From positions 1 through 64,000 of the forward strand of contig JXTC01000523.1 of assembly GCA_002914845.1 (NCBI GenBank): 64,000 nucleotides of DNA, written 5' to 3'. The notes under the pieces are model-generated. The model saw only the letters and a list, made by a program, of their open reading frames with translations, was not told the DNA's origin and ran no database searches. The position numbers and the translations under genes are program-made. Position 1 is the first letter of the stretch. Every line of letters begins with the position of its first letter. Source of the DNA: Trema orientale. Its lineage: Eukaryota; Streptophyta; Magnoliopsida; Rosales; Cannabaceae. Positions 12,153-23,106 of this stretch are shown piece by piece.

Positions 12153-12650
12153 GAATAAATTAGCTTTATACCACTTTTTTTTCCTCATTAATTAAATCTA
12201 CCACCATACCACTTTTTTAAAATAAATTCTTGATAAATTCTCGACGAATTCTTGATAATCTTGACGAATTCTTAAACAATTCTTGCTGTCAGCAGTGATC
12301 TTGACAGATTCTTGATGAATTTTTGATAGATTCTTGACGATCTTGATATATTTTTGATAGAATCTTGATATTGGCGGCGATCTTGACGGGTTCTTCATGA
12401 ATTCTTGACAGATTCTTGACAATATGGATGGATTCTTGGCAGATTCTTGACAGATTCTTGACGTCAGTGGTAATCTTGACGGATTCTTGACGGATTCTTG
12501 ATGAATTCTTGACAGATTCTTGACTAATTCTCTCCTAAAAGTGGTAGAATCTAATAGTGGTGGTAAATTTAGTTAAACATTTGAAAAAAGTGGTAATTGT
12601 CTACTTAACCCCCTATTCACGGCGTCCATCAATAAATGCCACATAAAATC
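12085..12650. repeat. Short tandem repeat (about 31 bp) split by a MITE
   Basis: Units of the form GCGTCCATCAGTAAATG plus a variable tail ending TCAC occur at about 12.09 and 12.12 kb. They resume as GGCGTCCATCAATAAATG at 12621, directly after the inserted MITE. Removing the MITE and one duplicated 9-mer restores an uninterrupted array. Confidence 0.75.
12153..12611. mobile_element. Mutator-like MITE carrying an internal minisatellite
   Basis: A 459-bp element starting GAATAAATTAG and ending TACTTAACCC. It has imperfect terminal inverted repeats of about 22 bp ending in TACCAC/GTGGTA, and is flanked by the perfect 9-mer CCTATTCAC (12144-12152 and 12612-12620). The middle (about 12.22-12.52 kb) is a run of GATTCTTGAC, GAATTCTTGATG and GATCTTGAC units. 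A second copy with far fewer units lies at 57849-58131. Confidence 0.88.
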
Positions 12651-13827
12651 TTCCAAATCTGGCTCTCGAAAGTTTTAGATTTAAAAGAATACCAACAAAA
12701 CACACACAAATTTTTTTTATAAAAAAATAATAAAAAAAAACTCTGTAGATCTGAATCAAAACTGATACAAATCTGAAAGACAACCATACTAGTAACAGAA
12801 GAAAAATTAAAATACAATCAAAAGCACTACAAATCTAGATTTGGGTGTACTGAGAATACCATAGATCTGAATCTTGAGAGACAACTGTCTTCACAAAATA
12901 GAAATGGTATTGGAAAATAAAAGCAAAAATAAAAAGAAAAATGAGAAAGACTCATCCCTCTCCCAGGTAGGGGAGGCATCCTACTAAGAGAAGAGAAGAA
13001 GAGATGAAGCTGCAAGACTACGAGGGGAGAGAGAGTTAACTTATAATTTTTTTTGATAGGTTAGTTTAGATTAAGGATGCCTTTATGTAAGCTCGGGTAC
13101 AAATATAATCCTTGATTTTGTTTCTTACTGCATTCTTATTGGGATTTTTTTTTTCATTATATCCTTATTTTAATATGTGAATTTATCACTTCTACCCCAA
13201 CTCATGACCGACTCAAATTTTAAATTCATTTTCTACTCAATTTGAAAATTGGAAAGACTCTTTGTCACCAAGACTCCATGTCTCTAAGCCACAAGAGAAT
13301 AGAAAAGCAAAGATTAAAGAAAAAAAAAAACAAACAAACAAACAATTTTTTGAATAAATCATATAAGATGCATCTTGTCCTCTAAATTTTTAACTAAAAT
13401 CACGTTAGTTATTAGCTTATTATTCTTATATAAATTCCATACATGTGGATTTAAATTTTTCCATAATGTTGACAATGAGGCTATTCTACAATAATTCTAA
13501 AAGGTGAAAACTCGTTGTACTTTATTATCATATGAAATACTAGCATTAAGGTACTAAGAATGTATTAAAAAAATTATCTTCACCCCTGGTGAAAAAGTGT
13601 CCATCTCCGCCACCGGCATTGGAGATGATTAATGCTTTTAAATCAACCTATAAATTATACTCTTACATTTGAGCGCAATATATTCATAATCTGCATGTCA
13701 ATTTTTATTGTAAAAAATAATGTTGATCCTTCAAAACCACTTGACAATTCTAGTGGAAACTAATCTTTTTAAATCTAGTTGACAATAATAAAAACTAATT
13801 TTGAACCATAAAAATCTCGCATGTGAA
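12621..13827. other. Intergenic DNA, no gene recognised
   Basis: Two minus-strand open frames at 12.63-13.02 kb are rich in Ser, Phe and Leu and show no family motif. A CT-rich stretch near 12.95-13.03 kb could be a leader-like sequence, but there is no gene beside it. Confidence 0.45.
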
Positions 13828-14125
13828 TAGAAGTGTAAATATGGGCGGCCTGACTCAGCCTCTTTGGGCCAGAAAAAAAATTCGGTTCGGATCGATAATA
13901 GTAGCAATCCGAATCGGCCCGATACTATTTCAGAAAAATATTATTTTTTTAATAAGAATTACAAAAATGACAAAAATTTTAAATAAAAAATAAAAAAAAG
14001 GCCACTGGGCATGCCCAACGAGCTCATTACCTCGGCCCAACCTGACTCAGTCTTAGGGTCGGATCAGGACTGGGCCTAAATAATATCAGGCCGAACCATT
14101 TGGCCTGACCATATTTACAACTCCA
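13828..14125. mobile_element. hAT-like MITE with perfect 8-bp TSD
   Basis: A 298-bp element with terminal inverted repeats: TAGAAGTGTAAATATGGGC at the left and, read on the other strand, TGGAGTTGTAAATATGGTC at the right. It is flanked by identical CATGTGAA 8-mers (13820-13827 and 14126-14133). Eight-base duplications are typical of hAT transposition. The interior is GC-richer than its surroundings, with GGCCCGATA-like segments, and does not code. Confidence 0.88.
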
Positions 14126-14364
14126 CATGTGAACAATGTATTTATCCTAATTTTGTTATATAATTTTTCTCAACATATACATATATGTATGGTGAAACTT
14201 GCATTATATTTTTCCAAAAAATCTTTAAAAAATTCAAAGACTGCCGTTATAATTATTTTTTTATTTTTAATAATCATTATAATTACTTTTGCCCAATAGG
14301 TGCAACTTTGAATTTTAATAATGTTATATAAGATTTAGAGAAAATATGGAAATATATATATATA

Positions 14365-14633
14365 GGCACCAATCTATGAGGTATTTTTTTTTTTATCTGT
14401 TCATAGTTATTGTTTTGCCTAATTAAAAATCATCACACACGACTTTTCATGGTAAATCATTACGGACGTCTTTTCATGATAAAAAGTGGAGAGAAAAAAT
14501 ATTAAATTATGTGCATTTATTTTTATTTTTATTTTTTTCTAATAACTCAAATTATGGTAGCCGTTAGATAATAATTCAACAACTAAAAAAAGAAACATCA
14601 ATAGGTAAAAAAATATACCTTTTGATTTGGAAG
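14365..14633 (+). mobile_element. TA-tract MITE family, copy 1 (diverged)
   Basis: It starts GGCACCAATCTATGAGGT directly after an (AT)n tract and contains the family landmarks TTTTGCCTAATTAAAA, GTAGCCGTTAGATAATAATT and GGTAAAAAAATATACC. The right end is diverged and lacks the TA tract seen in other copies. Confidence 0.7.
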
Positions 14634-15023
14634 AGTCTATCCATGGTTTTCTTTCCATGTTGTACTAACAACAAGAGATTTGTAAGAAAATTAAAACACT
14701 AATTATTAAAAAGTAATTACCAATTATACAAAACTATTGTATTAAAACAAGTAATTGTGATTCTATTAAAAAAAATAATTGTACACATAGCATGGTAGTA
14801 ATCAAACTTCAGGAAGACCATATAGGACCGAGTACACTACTCAATATAATTAGATAACTAACCGATAAAATCGAATTTAAATTGGATTTCCAATCTATAA
14901 TGGATGAGAATGAATTGAATATTAAAAATCCAATTGGATTACATCCGTTTCAGTTTTAAGGTTCAAATTCCAATGAATTGGCCCAATCCAATTTAATATA
15001 TGTAAATACATTCATATATATAT

Positions 15024-15216
15024 GGTTCCAATCTAATAGGTATTTTTTTTAAACCTATTTATAGGTATTTTTTTTAGCCATTGGACCATAATTTAGGTAA
15101 TTGAAAAAAAATATATATATATATTATTTAATAATTTTCTTTACCCAATTTTCATGAAAATACGTGCATGATGAATTTTAATTTGGCAAAAAAAGTACCT
15201 ACTCAATTGGTGCCCT
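15024..15216 (-). mobile_element. TA-tract MITE family, copy 2
   Basis: Flanked on both sides by TATATA runs. Ends of the GGTTCCAATCTAATAGGT and ACTCAATTGGTGCCCTA type. Internal landmarks run in the opposite order to copy 1 (AGCCATTGGACCATAA first, GATGAATTTTAATTTGGC last), so the orientation is reversed. Confidence 0.8.
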
Positions 15217-15233
15217 ATATATATATATATTAC

Positions 15234-16199
15234 GGGTGGCTCTATTGTGACCTATTTTTTTCTTTCTCCATCCCATTTCTAAATAAATCCCTCAATATAT
15301 TTTAAAAGTTTAAAATTTTTTTCACGCTTTTTAAATTTTTCATTAATTACAAAATATACACATTAGTAAACATATTAGGAAAGTTTTCATTAATTACAAA
15401 ATTCACCCAAAATTTTTGTCTGATTCCTCATTTTTTATTATCTTCTTTAGGATTTTAATATATATATTGCTTCAATAGTTGGTGATTAATGAAAAAGTTA
15501 CTATAACTCTTTCTTCATCTCAAAAATATGAACAAAAATAAAAGGATATTGCAAATTTTTCTATTCTTTTCTTTCATAAATTGTGGGTTAAAAAATAAAA
15601 TAATTACTCAATAATTATAACAAATAATAATGAAGTATAAGCAACTACATCGATTATCTTAAAAAACATATATATGTATGTATATATATAATTAAGAAAT
15701 TGTATACACACGATCATGTGGTTTTTGTTTTAATCAACACGATCATTTAGTTAAATAAAGAAAGGAGAAAAGAAAAAAAAAAAAAAAGAAACTAGTTTCT
15801 GTAAGTGCATATATAATTTAAACAAAATAAATATTGTTAGTTGCTACAATTGTTTATAGTTTCTTTTTTTTTTTTAATGGTTAACAAAAGGATTCATTAT
15901 TCTATTTAAAAAAATGATTTTATTAAAGGGGAAGAAACTAGATTTGAGAGATAAACACAAAATAAAAATAATGTAGGAGTACATTAAAAATGAAATTCAA
16001 TTCAGAACAATATATTTTCTATTATTTTAAATGCAAAATAAGAACTAATAAATATCAATAAAAATCTTACCTTATTAGCAAAATTCAATCTATACTAGGT
16101 GTATTTAAAGAGTACGCTAAGAAATAAGATTTTATTGTTTGATATTATATGAGGACATTTAAATCAATTTATAAAAGAATATATTAACCGGGTGACTCT
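15234..16199. other. AT-rich DNA starting with an orphan transposon end
   Basis: GGGTGGCTCTATTGTGACC at 15234 matches the left end of the element at 16200, but no right end of its own was found. The rest is AT-rich without coding signal. Confidence 0.5.
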
Positions 16200-17179
16200 A
16201 TTGTCACTCCTCTTTTTTCTCTCCCATCCCTATTCTAATTAAACCCCCTTAAAATTTTGAAATTTCTTTTTACACACTTTTTTATTTTTAGTTAAGTACA
16301 AAAATACCCAATGATAAATATTGTTTTTAAAAAAATTTCTTTTCACACCATCCTAGTTATTACAATTTAAGAACCTAAGTTTTTCCTTTTTTGTCTTGTT
16401 TTCTATTTATATTGTATTATTTTCCTAATATATTTAGGAAGAGATAGAGTTGGAATTCATAGTAGGAATAAAGATTTTAGAGTAAAATATCACAATGTGT
16501 TCAAGATGAAATTCATTTATATATAAAAGATTAAATTCTTTGTGAGATAACTAAGCTAACGAAAGAAGAGAGTGTTACTACAAAGAGAAAAAATGCCAAA
16601 AAAATAAATAAATAATTTATCCTTATAAAATATATATATCATACACTTTCTATTAATTACGATAAATATATATATGAATTATCTTTTTAAAAAAATATAT
16701 ATTATATATCCGATCAAGAAATCACATATATTATGTGATTTATTCTTAAAAAAATTTAATTGTATGGTTAAGAAATTACATATACTTTATATAAATTATC
16801 TTAACAATAAACGGTAATTATGATTTAAAAATGCATTTATAAATGAAGCTAGAGGGTAAAAAAAAAAAAAAAATCAATCTCTTAGGACTGCTATGTTTTT
16901 CATTACAATCAAAATTATTGATAGAATAAAAACTTTGGTTCCATAATTTATCATATAAATCAAATCGTATAAATTAAATTTTGATTTTTTTTTTTTGTCT
17001 GACATAATTTTTGTAAGTGATATATTTGGTATGTGAAGGGTGTGCTATGAATTAGTCTTCTATTATTTAATAATATATGAGGTTACTTATATCAATTTAT
17101 AAGAAGATATTTTTAGGAATAACTAATTAATTAAAATGGGGTGGGAAGAGAAAAAATGGGGGTAACAATAGAACCACCC
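16200..17179. mobile_element. Non-autonomous DNA transposon, about 980 bp
   Basis: The left end GGGTGACTCTATTGTCAC, followed by TTTTTTCTCTCCCATCCC, is matched in inverted orientation by the right end, which contains GGGAAGAGAAAAAATGGGG and finishes AACAATAGAACCACCC at 17179. The inverted repeats extend about 50 bp. The interior has no coding frame. No clear duplication was found. Confidence 0.7.
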
Positions 17180-17252
17180 TTATAAATATAAGTAATTAGA
17201 AGAGTGGTGGGAAGATAAAAATAAGGTTGGCTCTACAGCCACTCTATTTTTA

Positions 17253-17433
17253 AGAACAATGCTATAAGGCACCATCACTATCAATGCCTAACACTATATT
17301 AGATGTAATTATGTTATTAGTGATTAATATCAATAAAATGAGTCCCACATATGTCCCATCTAAAATATAATTATAGTAAATCAGTAATAAACTAAGGTGT
17401 TTAGTACTATATGGTGCCTCTTGGTATTACTCT
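17253..17433. mobile_element. Small MITE, CAATGCTA family, copy 1
   Basis: The ends AGAACAATGCTATAAGGCAC and GTGCCTCTTGGTATTACTCT are inverted copies. Elements with the same ends lie at 39515-39680 and 60037-60197. Confidence 0.65.
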
Positions 17434-18032
17434 ATTATTAATTGTATCTTTTTAGCTACCATAGATTAATATAATTTATTTTTATTATATTTTTATTTGT
17501 TGGAAAAAATTTTATTGGTTTTGCATACTACGTTGAATTTTTTTTTATAATTTGATTTTTTTTAATTTGAGGTGTTTTAATCTAATTTTATGTTCATGAG
17601 ATTGGAATTTAATCTTTAAAATCAAATTTAAGTTCATAGCTAATTCAATACATGCCCAAATTAAATTGGATTGAATTGAATTATATTGAATTTTAACCAA
17701 ATGTTGGAATAGATTGGATGCACTACTACAAAATCTCACCTTTTTATTTGGATTAAATTGGCCTTGCCAAATCTATTTGGTTATAATCAGTACACAAATT
17801 TAGTATAAAAAAGAAAAATACTGCAAAAATGAAGAAAATATATTTGTAATTGTCCCATAAATATGTATATGAGCTGTGCTATTGTCTCACGCTATAAAGT
17901 ATTGTAAAACGAAAGAGTATAAAAGAGAATGAACCTAGAATCCTAGTATTCCAAAATTATATATAATAGTAAGAAAAATACTAGATCTCTATATTTTTCA
18001 CCCTCTTGTCTTATAACTTGATATGTAGACAC
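17434..18032. other. AT-rich intergenic DNA, nothing recognised
   Basis: The open frame at 17.5-17.7 kb (minus) lies in repetitive GAATTGAATT-type sequence and is not considered coding. Confidence 0.5.
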
Positions 18033-18582
18033 TAAAGGTAGCAAAATGGGCCGGGCCAAACGGGAGGGCACGACTCAGTCCGCAATCAAATGAGCCCGAG
18101 CCTATGGGCAGGGTCGGGCTGGGCCGGCTCGTCAAGCTAGCCTACATGGGCCGGCCCGGCCTGACCCACCAAAAATAATTTTTTAATTTTTTTAAAAAAG
18201 TTTTTAAATAAAATTATTTTTCCAATACTTATAAATACACATTCTCTCACTCTTTTTTCACACTTTCAAATTTCAATCTAATTCTAAATAATTTTCTTAA
18301 AATTTTTATTTTAAACATTTTTTTTATCAACTATTCAATTTATATATTTATAGCCTATTTAATTATTTTAAAATTTTTATCAGTAGGAAAAAAAATATTA
18401 TTTATTTTTTCATAAATTTTATTTTTAAATTTCTAATATTTTTAATTAATTATATATATAATATTCTTATTTTTTTTATTTTTTTAAAACGGGCCGGGTT
18501 GGGCTTCGTTTTTAAATTTTCGGGGCGAGCAGGCCCGTTCTTCTACCCCTATCGGCCCGGCCCGCCCATTTTGCCACCTTTA
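18033..18582. mobile_element. hAT-like MITE with GC-rich ends, 8-bp TSD
   Basis: A 550-bp element starting TAAAGGTAGCAAAATGGGCC and ending GGGC..CATTTTGCCACCTTTA, the inverted counterpart. Flanks are GTAGACAC (18025-18032) and ATGGACAC (18583-18590), 6 of 8 identical, consistent with an aged hAT duplication. GC-rich arms of about 140 and 90 bp enclose a very AT-rich centre. No coding content. Confidence 0.82.
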
Positions 18583-18590
18583 ATGGACAC

Positions 18591-19593
18591 TATTATATTC
18601 TATAATATTATTATAGAATGCAATATTTTCACAAAGTTCATATATTAAACGAGATTAAAAAGTAGAAAATAGAGTCAAAATTAGGGATACAATGATGCAT
18701 TTTTCTTTTTTTTTGAAAAATAATGTTGTTCATTTTAAAATGTAACACGTATATATGGTTACGAAAATAATTATATTCCCATCCAAAAGAAAAAAAAAAT
18801 AACTACATTAGTTTTAAAAATAAATGGTCAATGCATTTAATTACTATACCAGTAGGTTTTGTTGCCAAACAATTCCACGTTGGTGCTACTGCTAGCGCAA
18901 CGCAGTAGCACAATGTTTAGTGTATAGAATAATAAATAATATTTTTAGGTAAAAGTATACAACTAATCACCCAAAATAAATTAATTAAATTATACATAAA
19001 GCTGATGTGATTAATGGGAACTGAAGAACTTGCCGTCGCATTGTCTCCCATTAGGAAAACCAATAGTGGAGATTACAGATAATCATTAAAATCATTGGGA
19101 ATTTAAATAGTGATACTATTTAATTTCCACAAAAAAAAAAAAAAAAAACAACAACTAGAGCTGTGCGTATTGTGCACGGATGCGTACACTTTCTTTCTTA
19201 CTTCTTTTAGTTTTTTTAGAGTTATATTATTTTCAATTATTTTTGTCCAAAATCAGGGAAAGAAAATATCTGGAAAGCGAAATGGTTTTTATTTGCGTCC
19301 AAATTTGTGATAACAACAAATTCAAACAGATTCTCTTAATTACTTGACTAATATAGCGCAAAGTGCAGATAAATGTCAACCATAATATAATTAATTCAGC
19401 ACATGGTTTTATAAATAGTTTATTATAAACAAGTTATTGGATAAATCTCATATTGGTAACGCTAATATTATAATATCAATATCTGAACTCTACGTTTTAT
19501 CTATATATTTACGGGAAATTCCAAGATAGGGTGAACAAAAAAAAAGCACTACCTCCTGTTCTTAGAGGATATTATTACTCTTTATAGTTAATT
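18591..19593. other. AT-rich intergenic DNA, nothing recognised
   Basis: No convincing coding frame, repeat boundary or regulatory cluster was seen. Confidence 0.5.
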
Positions 19594-19956
19594 TTAATTG
19601 AGATAACTACAAAAAAATACTCTAAAGTTTGGGTGTTCTGCAATTTAAACCCTGAAGTTTGGAATCTGCAAAATAATATCCTGAGATTAAGAATTTCTGA
19701 AAATTAATACCCTAGACAGATTTTTTGACCAATTTTAGGAACGAAAAAACAATAATATCCTCCACTAAAACTAGATTAATCCATATTATTCATCTTAATT
19801 TTGAGGATATTATTGTATTTTATCAGTTAAAAATCAACACAGGGTATTAATTTTCAGAAATTCGTAATCTCAGGGTATTATTTTGCGGAATCCAAACTTC
19901 AGGGTTTAAATTGCAGAACGTCCAAACATGAGAGTATTTTTTTACAATTATCCCTA
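19594..19956. repeat. Fold-back repeat, copy 2 of the 9.5-kb family
   Basis: Ends GAGATAACTACAAAAAAATA and, inverted, GGGATAATTGTAAAAAAATA. Inner landmarks (TTTAAACCCTGAAGTTTGG, TGAGATTAAGAATTTCTGA) repeat those at 9.52-9.88 kb in the same order and also occur inverted in the second arm. Confidence 0.78.
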
Positions 19957-21459
19957 ATTTAAAAACTCAAAGATATATTTTACAACAAAACAGAAAAGAA
20001 AAATCTCAATTAGGATTTCCTTTTAGTAGAATTTTCTTCACATAATTATCTTAAGCCAAGAAAGAAAAAGGACATAATGTTACGTCATTTCTGATTGGAC
20101 AAGACGAATACACATTGTATTCACAATTCACAGAATAATAATACACAAAATACGTGTAAGGCCGAAAAAAATAATCCGTCGTAGAATAGAGAAATGACAA
20201 TGTTGATACCAGATTTTGTTATAACAACGGGATTGATAAAATACGTAATGTAAGAGAATCAAAATAAAGAGAAATAATGATAATGAATAAAGAAAAATAA
20301 TGATAATGATTTTTAAAGTGGTTCAGCTTTTTAAACAATGAGCATACATCCACTATAGAGCATACGTTCACCATAGTCACTCTTATTTATATAGAGTTTT
20401 AATAAATCATCTCTTTCTTTGTACATTAGCCGTATATTTATAGGCTTTTAGAGATTATAATTTTCTGTTACAAATTTGGTAACTGAGTATTTGATAAGAT
20501 TACAACTAATACGAATGTGGTTCGTATTTATCCTACAAAATCAAGAAATATCCTAATTTGATTGATTCCCTTAGATTTTCGAAACTATAAACATCATTCT
20601 GAATTTTGATGTGATTTAAATGAGAAAATCTGATTGTGTTGATCTACTTGCATGTTTTTTAACGCTCGAACTTTCCAATCTCGACCAGCTCCTAACAACC
20701 GTATACTTCTTCGAACACCTCGATCTCAACGAGTTTCGAACTAGCTCGTTGGTCACGAGCAGACATGAAATTTACACACAACAGACAAAACTTACAGTAT
20801 TTATAGTTTATCTGAACTAAACCTTGATAATCAAATAAGTGTTTAATATAAATGTTCTTTTTTTTTTCAGGAGAATCAACCTTGTCATTTTGCAGAAGAA
20901 GAATCATCTACTTCATTTTCACTCCATATCATTGCAAAATTTGTTTGGTTTTAATAAGCAATCCACCCCTAATAATTATTTTTTTTAGAGAGAGAATTGT
21001 TGTTTAATCATATAACAGTAATCCACTACAATTATAAATATCAGACTAATCATCTTATTTCCGTCGTCAAATTATTCAGCTTATTATTATTATTATCTTT
21101 TAAATGAATTGTTTGGTTTACAATGCAGCAGTAGCTAAACTTCATTCGTGCTTCGTATTACTTAACTAGTTTAGAAAGTGACATGTTAACTAAATTTAAT
21201 AAGTAACCTTTTCTAATCTTATTAGTAGCTCATTAAAATATGCCTTTCATTTTTTAAAAAAATTAAAAAAAAAAAAAGAAAAAAGAAAAAGAGCTGAAGA
21301 GTGCAGCGTGGAGTAGCTGTTGTCAAATATGGAAGTGGCAATGGCATCAGTGTTGAATAGCGTGTACACAAATCCACTATTTGTTATTTAAGATTTTCCA
21401 TATTAATAAATATTTTTTTAAAAAAATATAAAAATTAATATTTTAGTGCAAATATTAAT
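19957..21459. other. Intergenic DNA with a possible solo LTR
   Basis: No gene is seen. From TGTTGATACCAG at about 20.2 kb to about 20.9 kb the sequence has the feel of a Copia LTR (start TG, A/T-rich promoter-like part, short CT-rich part). No second copy, purine tract or duplication supports this. The open frames at 20.6-20.9 kb on both strands are therefore left uncalled. Confidence 0.3.
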
Positions 21460-21809
21460 GGCCCCGTTTGTTTCGCCTCTGTGTATTTGAATGGAAATTG
21501 TGGAATGGGTTATAATTGGAATGGAAGATATTTGAATGGAAAAAATAGTAGAATGAGTTATAATTAGAATGAGAGTATTGGAATGGACCATTCAAAAACA
21601 CTTCTTCCCCTCCATTCTCATCCAAGACACAAAAATTCATTCAAATAGTTGATGTGACTGATGAACCATTTGAATCGAAAAACTAAATTGTTGAAACAAA
21701 CACTCATTCCAAAAGATCATTTGAATGGAAAATTTAGAGTTGTTGAAACAAACACCCATTCAAATGGATTTTCCATTCCAATGGAATGGAATGGGCGAAC
21801 CAAACGGCC
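21460..21809. mobile_element. MITE with GGCC-CGTTTG ends
   Basis: A 350-bp element. The left end is GGCCCCGTTTGTTTCGCC; the right end ATGGGCGAACCAAACGGCC is the inverted counterpart. The interior is built from TTGAATGGAA and TTCCATTC units in both orientations. The ends resemble common plant Harbinger or hAT MITEs, but the duplication is not clear enough to decide. Confidence 0.7.
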
Positions 21810-23106
21810 TCAATATTCTTTTATTTTTTTCGTGTGATCGGATTTTAATATATTTTCATTATTTATTTATTTGGTTATGACAAAGCGTGTTAGAGTGTGG
21901 GGCCCACTTTGGGGGAAAAGAATACCAGCTGCAGCTGAGACAGAAGCACTGAACCAGCGAGCGAAATCAGCAGGTTCGGATATCTGGTTAGGTTCGGACC
22001 CGAAGCTACAGATCTCCCGAGCCTCAGTCTACACGCGTCGATACTCCATTGGTTGGAAACAGTTGTTATGATAAACTTTTATTAAGATTAGGTATCTTCA
22101 TTTTTTCCTTCCATGAAACACCAAATTCCCATTCTCGGCCAAAACGAAGATCCGCCGGGCGGACTTGACCACTTGGGGCAGGAAAGGAAAACCAATTGAA
22201 TCGAGTTATAACATGAAATTACAGTTATACCCTCTGACACGTCAGCATTTTGTTTGTGTTATAAATCCAACTTGGAAACCTAATATAGTTAGGTATTTTC
22301 ACACAATTCTTCCAACTTTAGTAAACCTATCTAAACTTAGACATCTTATACATATCTTCTCATGAAAGTTGATTTATTCGTTTTTATATTAAGGAAATGT
22401 TGGGAATATTTGGGGCTTAGCCCTTAGGATTGATTATTATAGTTTTGTTTTTTGTTTCGGAGGAGATGATATGTTACTATCACATGTTTTAACATAAATC
22501 ATTGGTCATTATTCTAATGTATTATGAAAGACTATTTATTTGTAAAACTCAATAATGTTAAGACTTGTTCCTAAAAAAAAAAAATGTTAAAACTTGTTAA
22601 ACAAGTCCCATACATTGCATACATATTTCTCTCTAAATTATAGGAACATAATTGAATTCAACATTATCAAGGAAAGATTTCTGCAACATTTTTTCAGAAA
22701 AATGTAGCCTATTTGAGGTCAAGATTATCAAGTATTACTTTTATGATCAGTTCTTATATAATTTTCGTCATTTGGATAAGTATTATTAAAAATAGATTTT
22801 ATTAGAGAGAATTATATTTTAGTTTGATAAAATGTATGCGATCCAGTCTTATAAAGATGAAGGTTATATTTGTTACAGCCCTTCTATATATATGTTATTT
22901 AGATCTTTTATTAAAATCTAAATTGATGATATCCCTAAAAAAAAAAATTAAATTGATAACGAAAAAGTTGAATAGTTAAAATTCCTTTTAAAATTCCACA
23001 TGATTATTGATTAACAAATAAATGCAATATCAATATTATTTCGATTGTTCTGACAATGTCATTTTTCTTTCTTTTAAAAAAAATGAATAAATATATATAC
23101 CTTTGA
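21810..23106. other. Intergenic DNA with an isolated GC-richer island
   Basis: At about 21.88-22.17 kb base composition rises sharply (GGGGCCCAC, CAGCTGCAGCTG, CGCCGGGCGG). An open frame of 66 codons crosses part of it, but no protein family was recognised. It may be a relic of a gene end or promoter. The remainder is AT-rich without signal. Confidence 0.4.

Noticed and set aside
12198..12422. Open frame with repeated SRICQEF / KNLSKIHQES-like peptides, minus strand
   Set aside because: It is the translation of the minisatellite inside the MITE; its repeat pattern is DNA-level and the second copy does not keep the frame.
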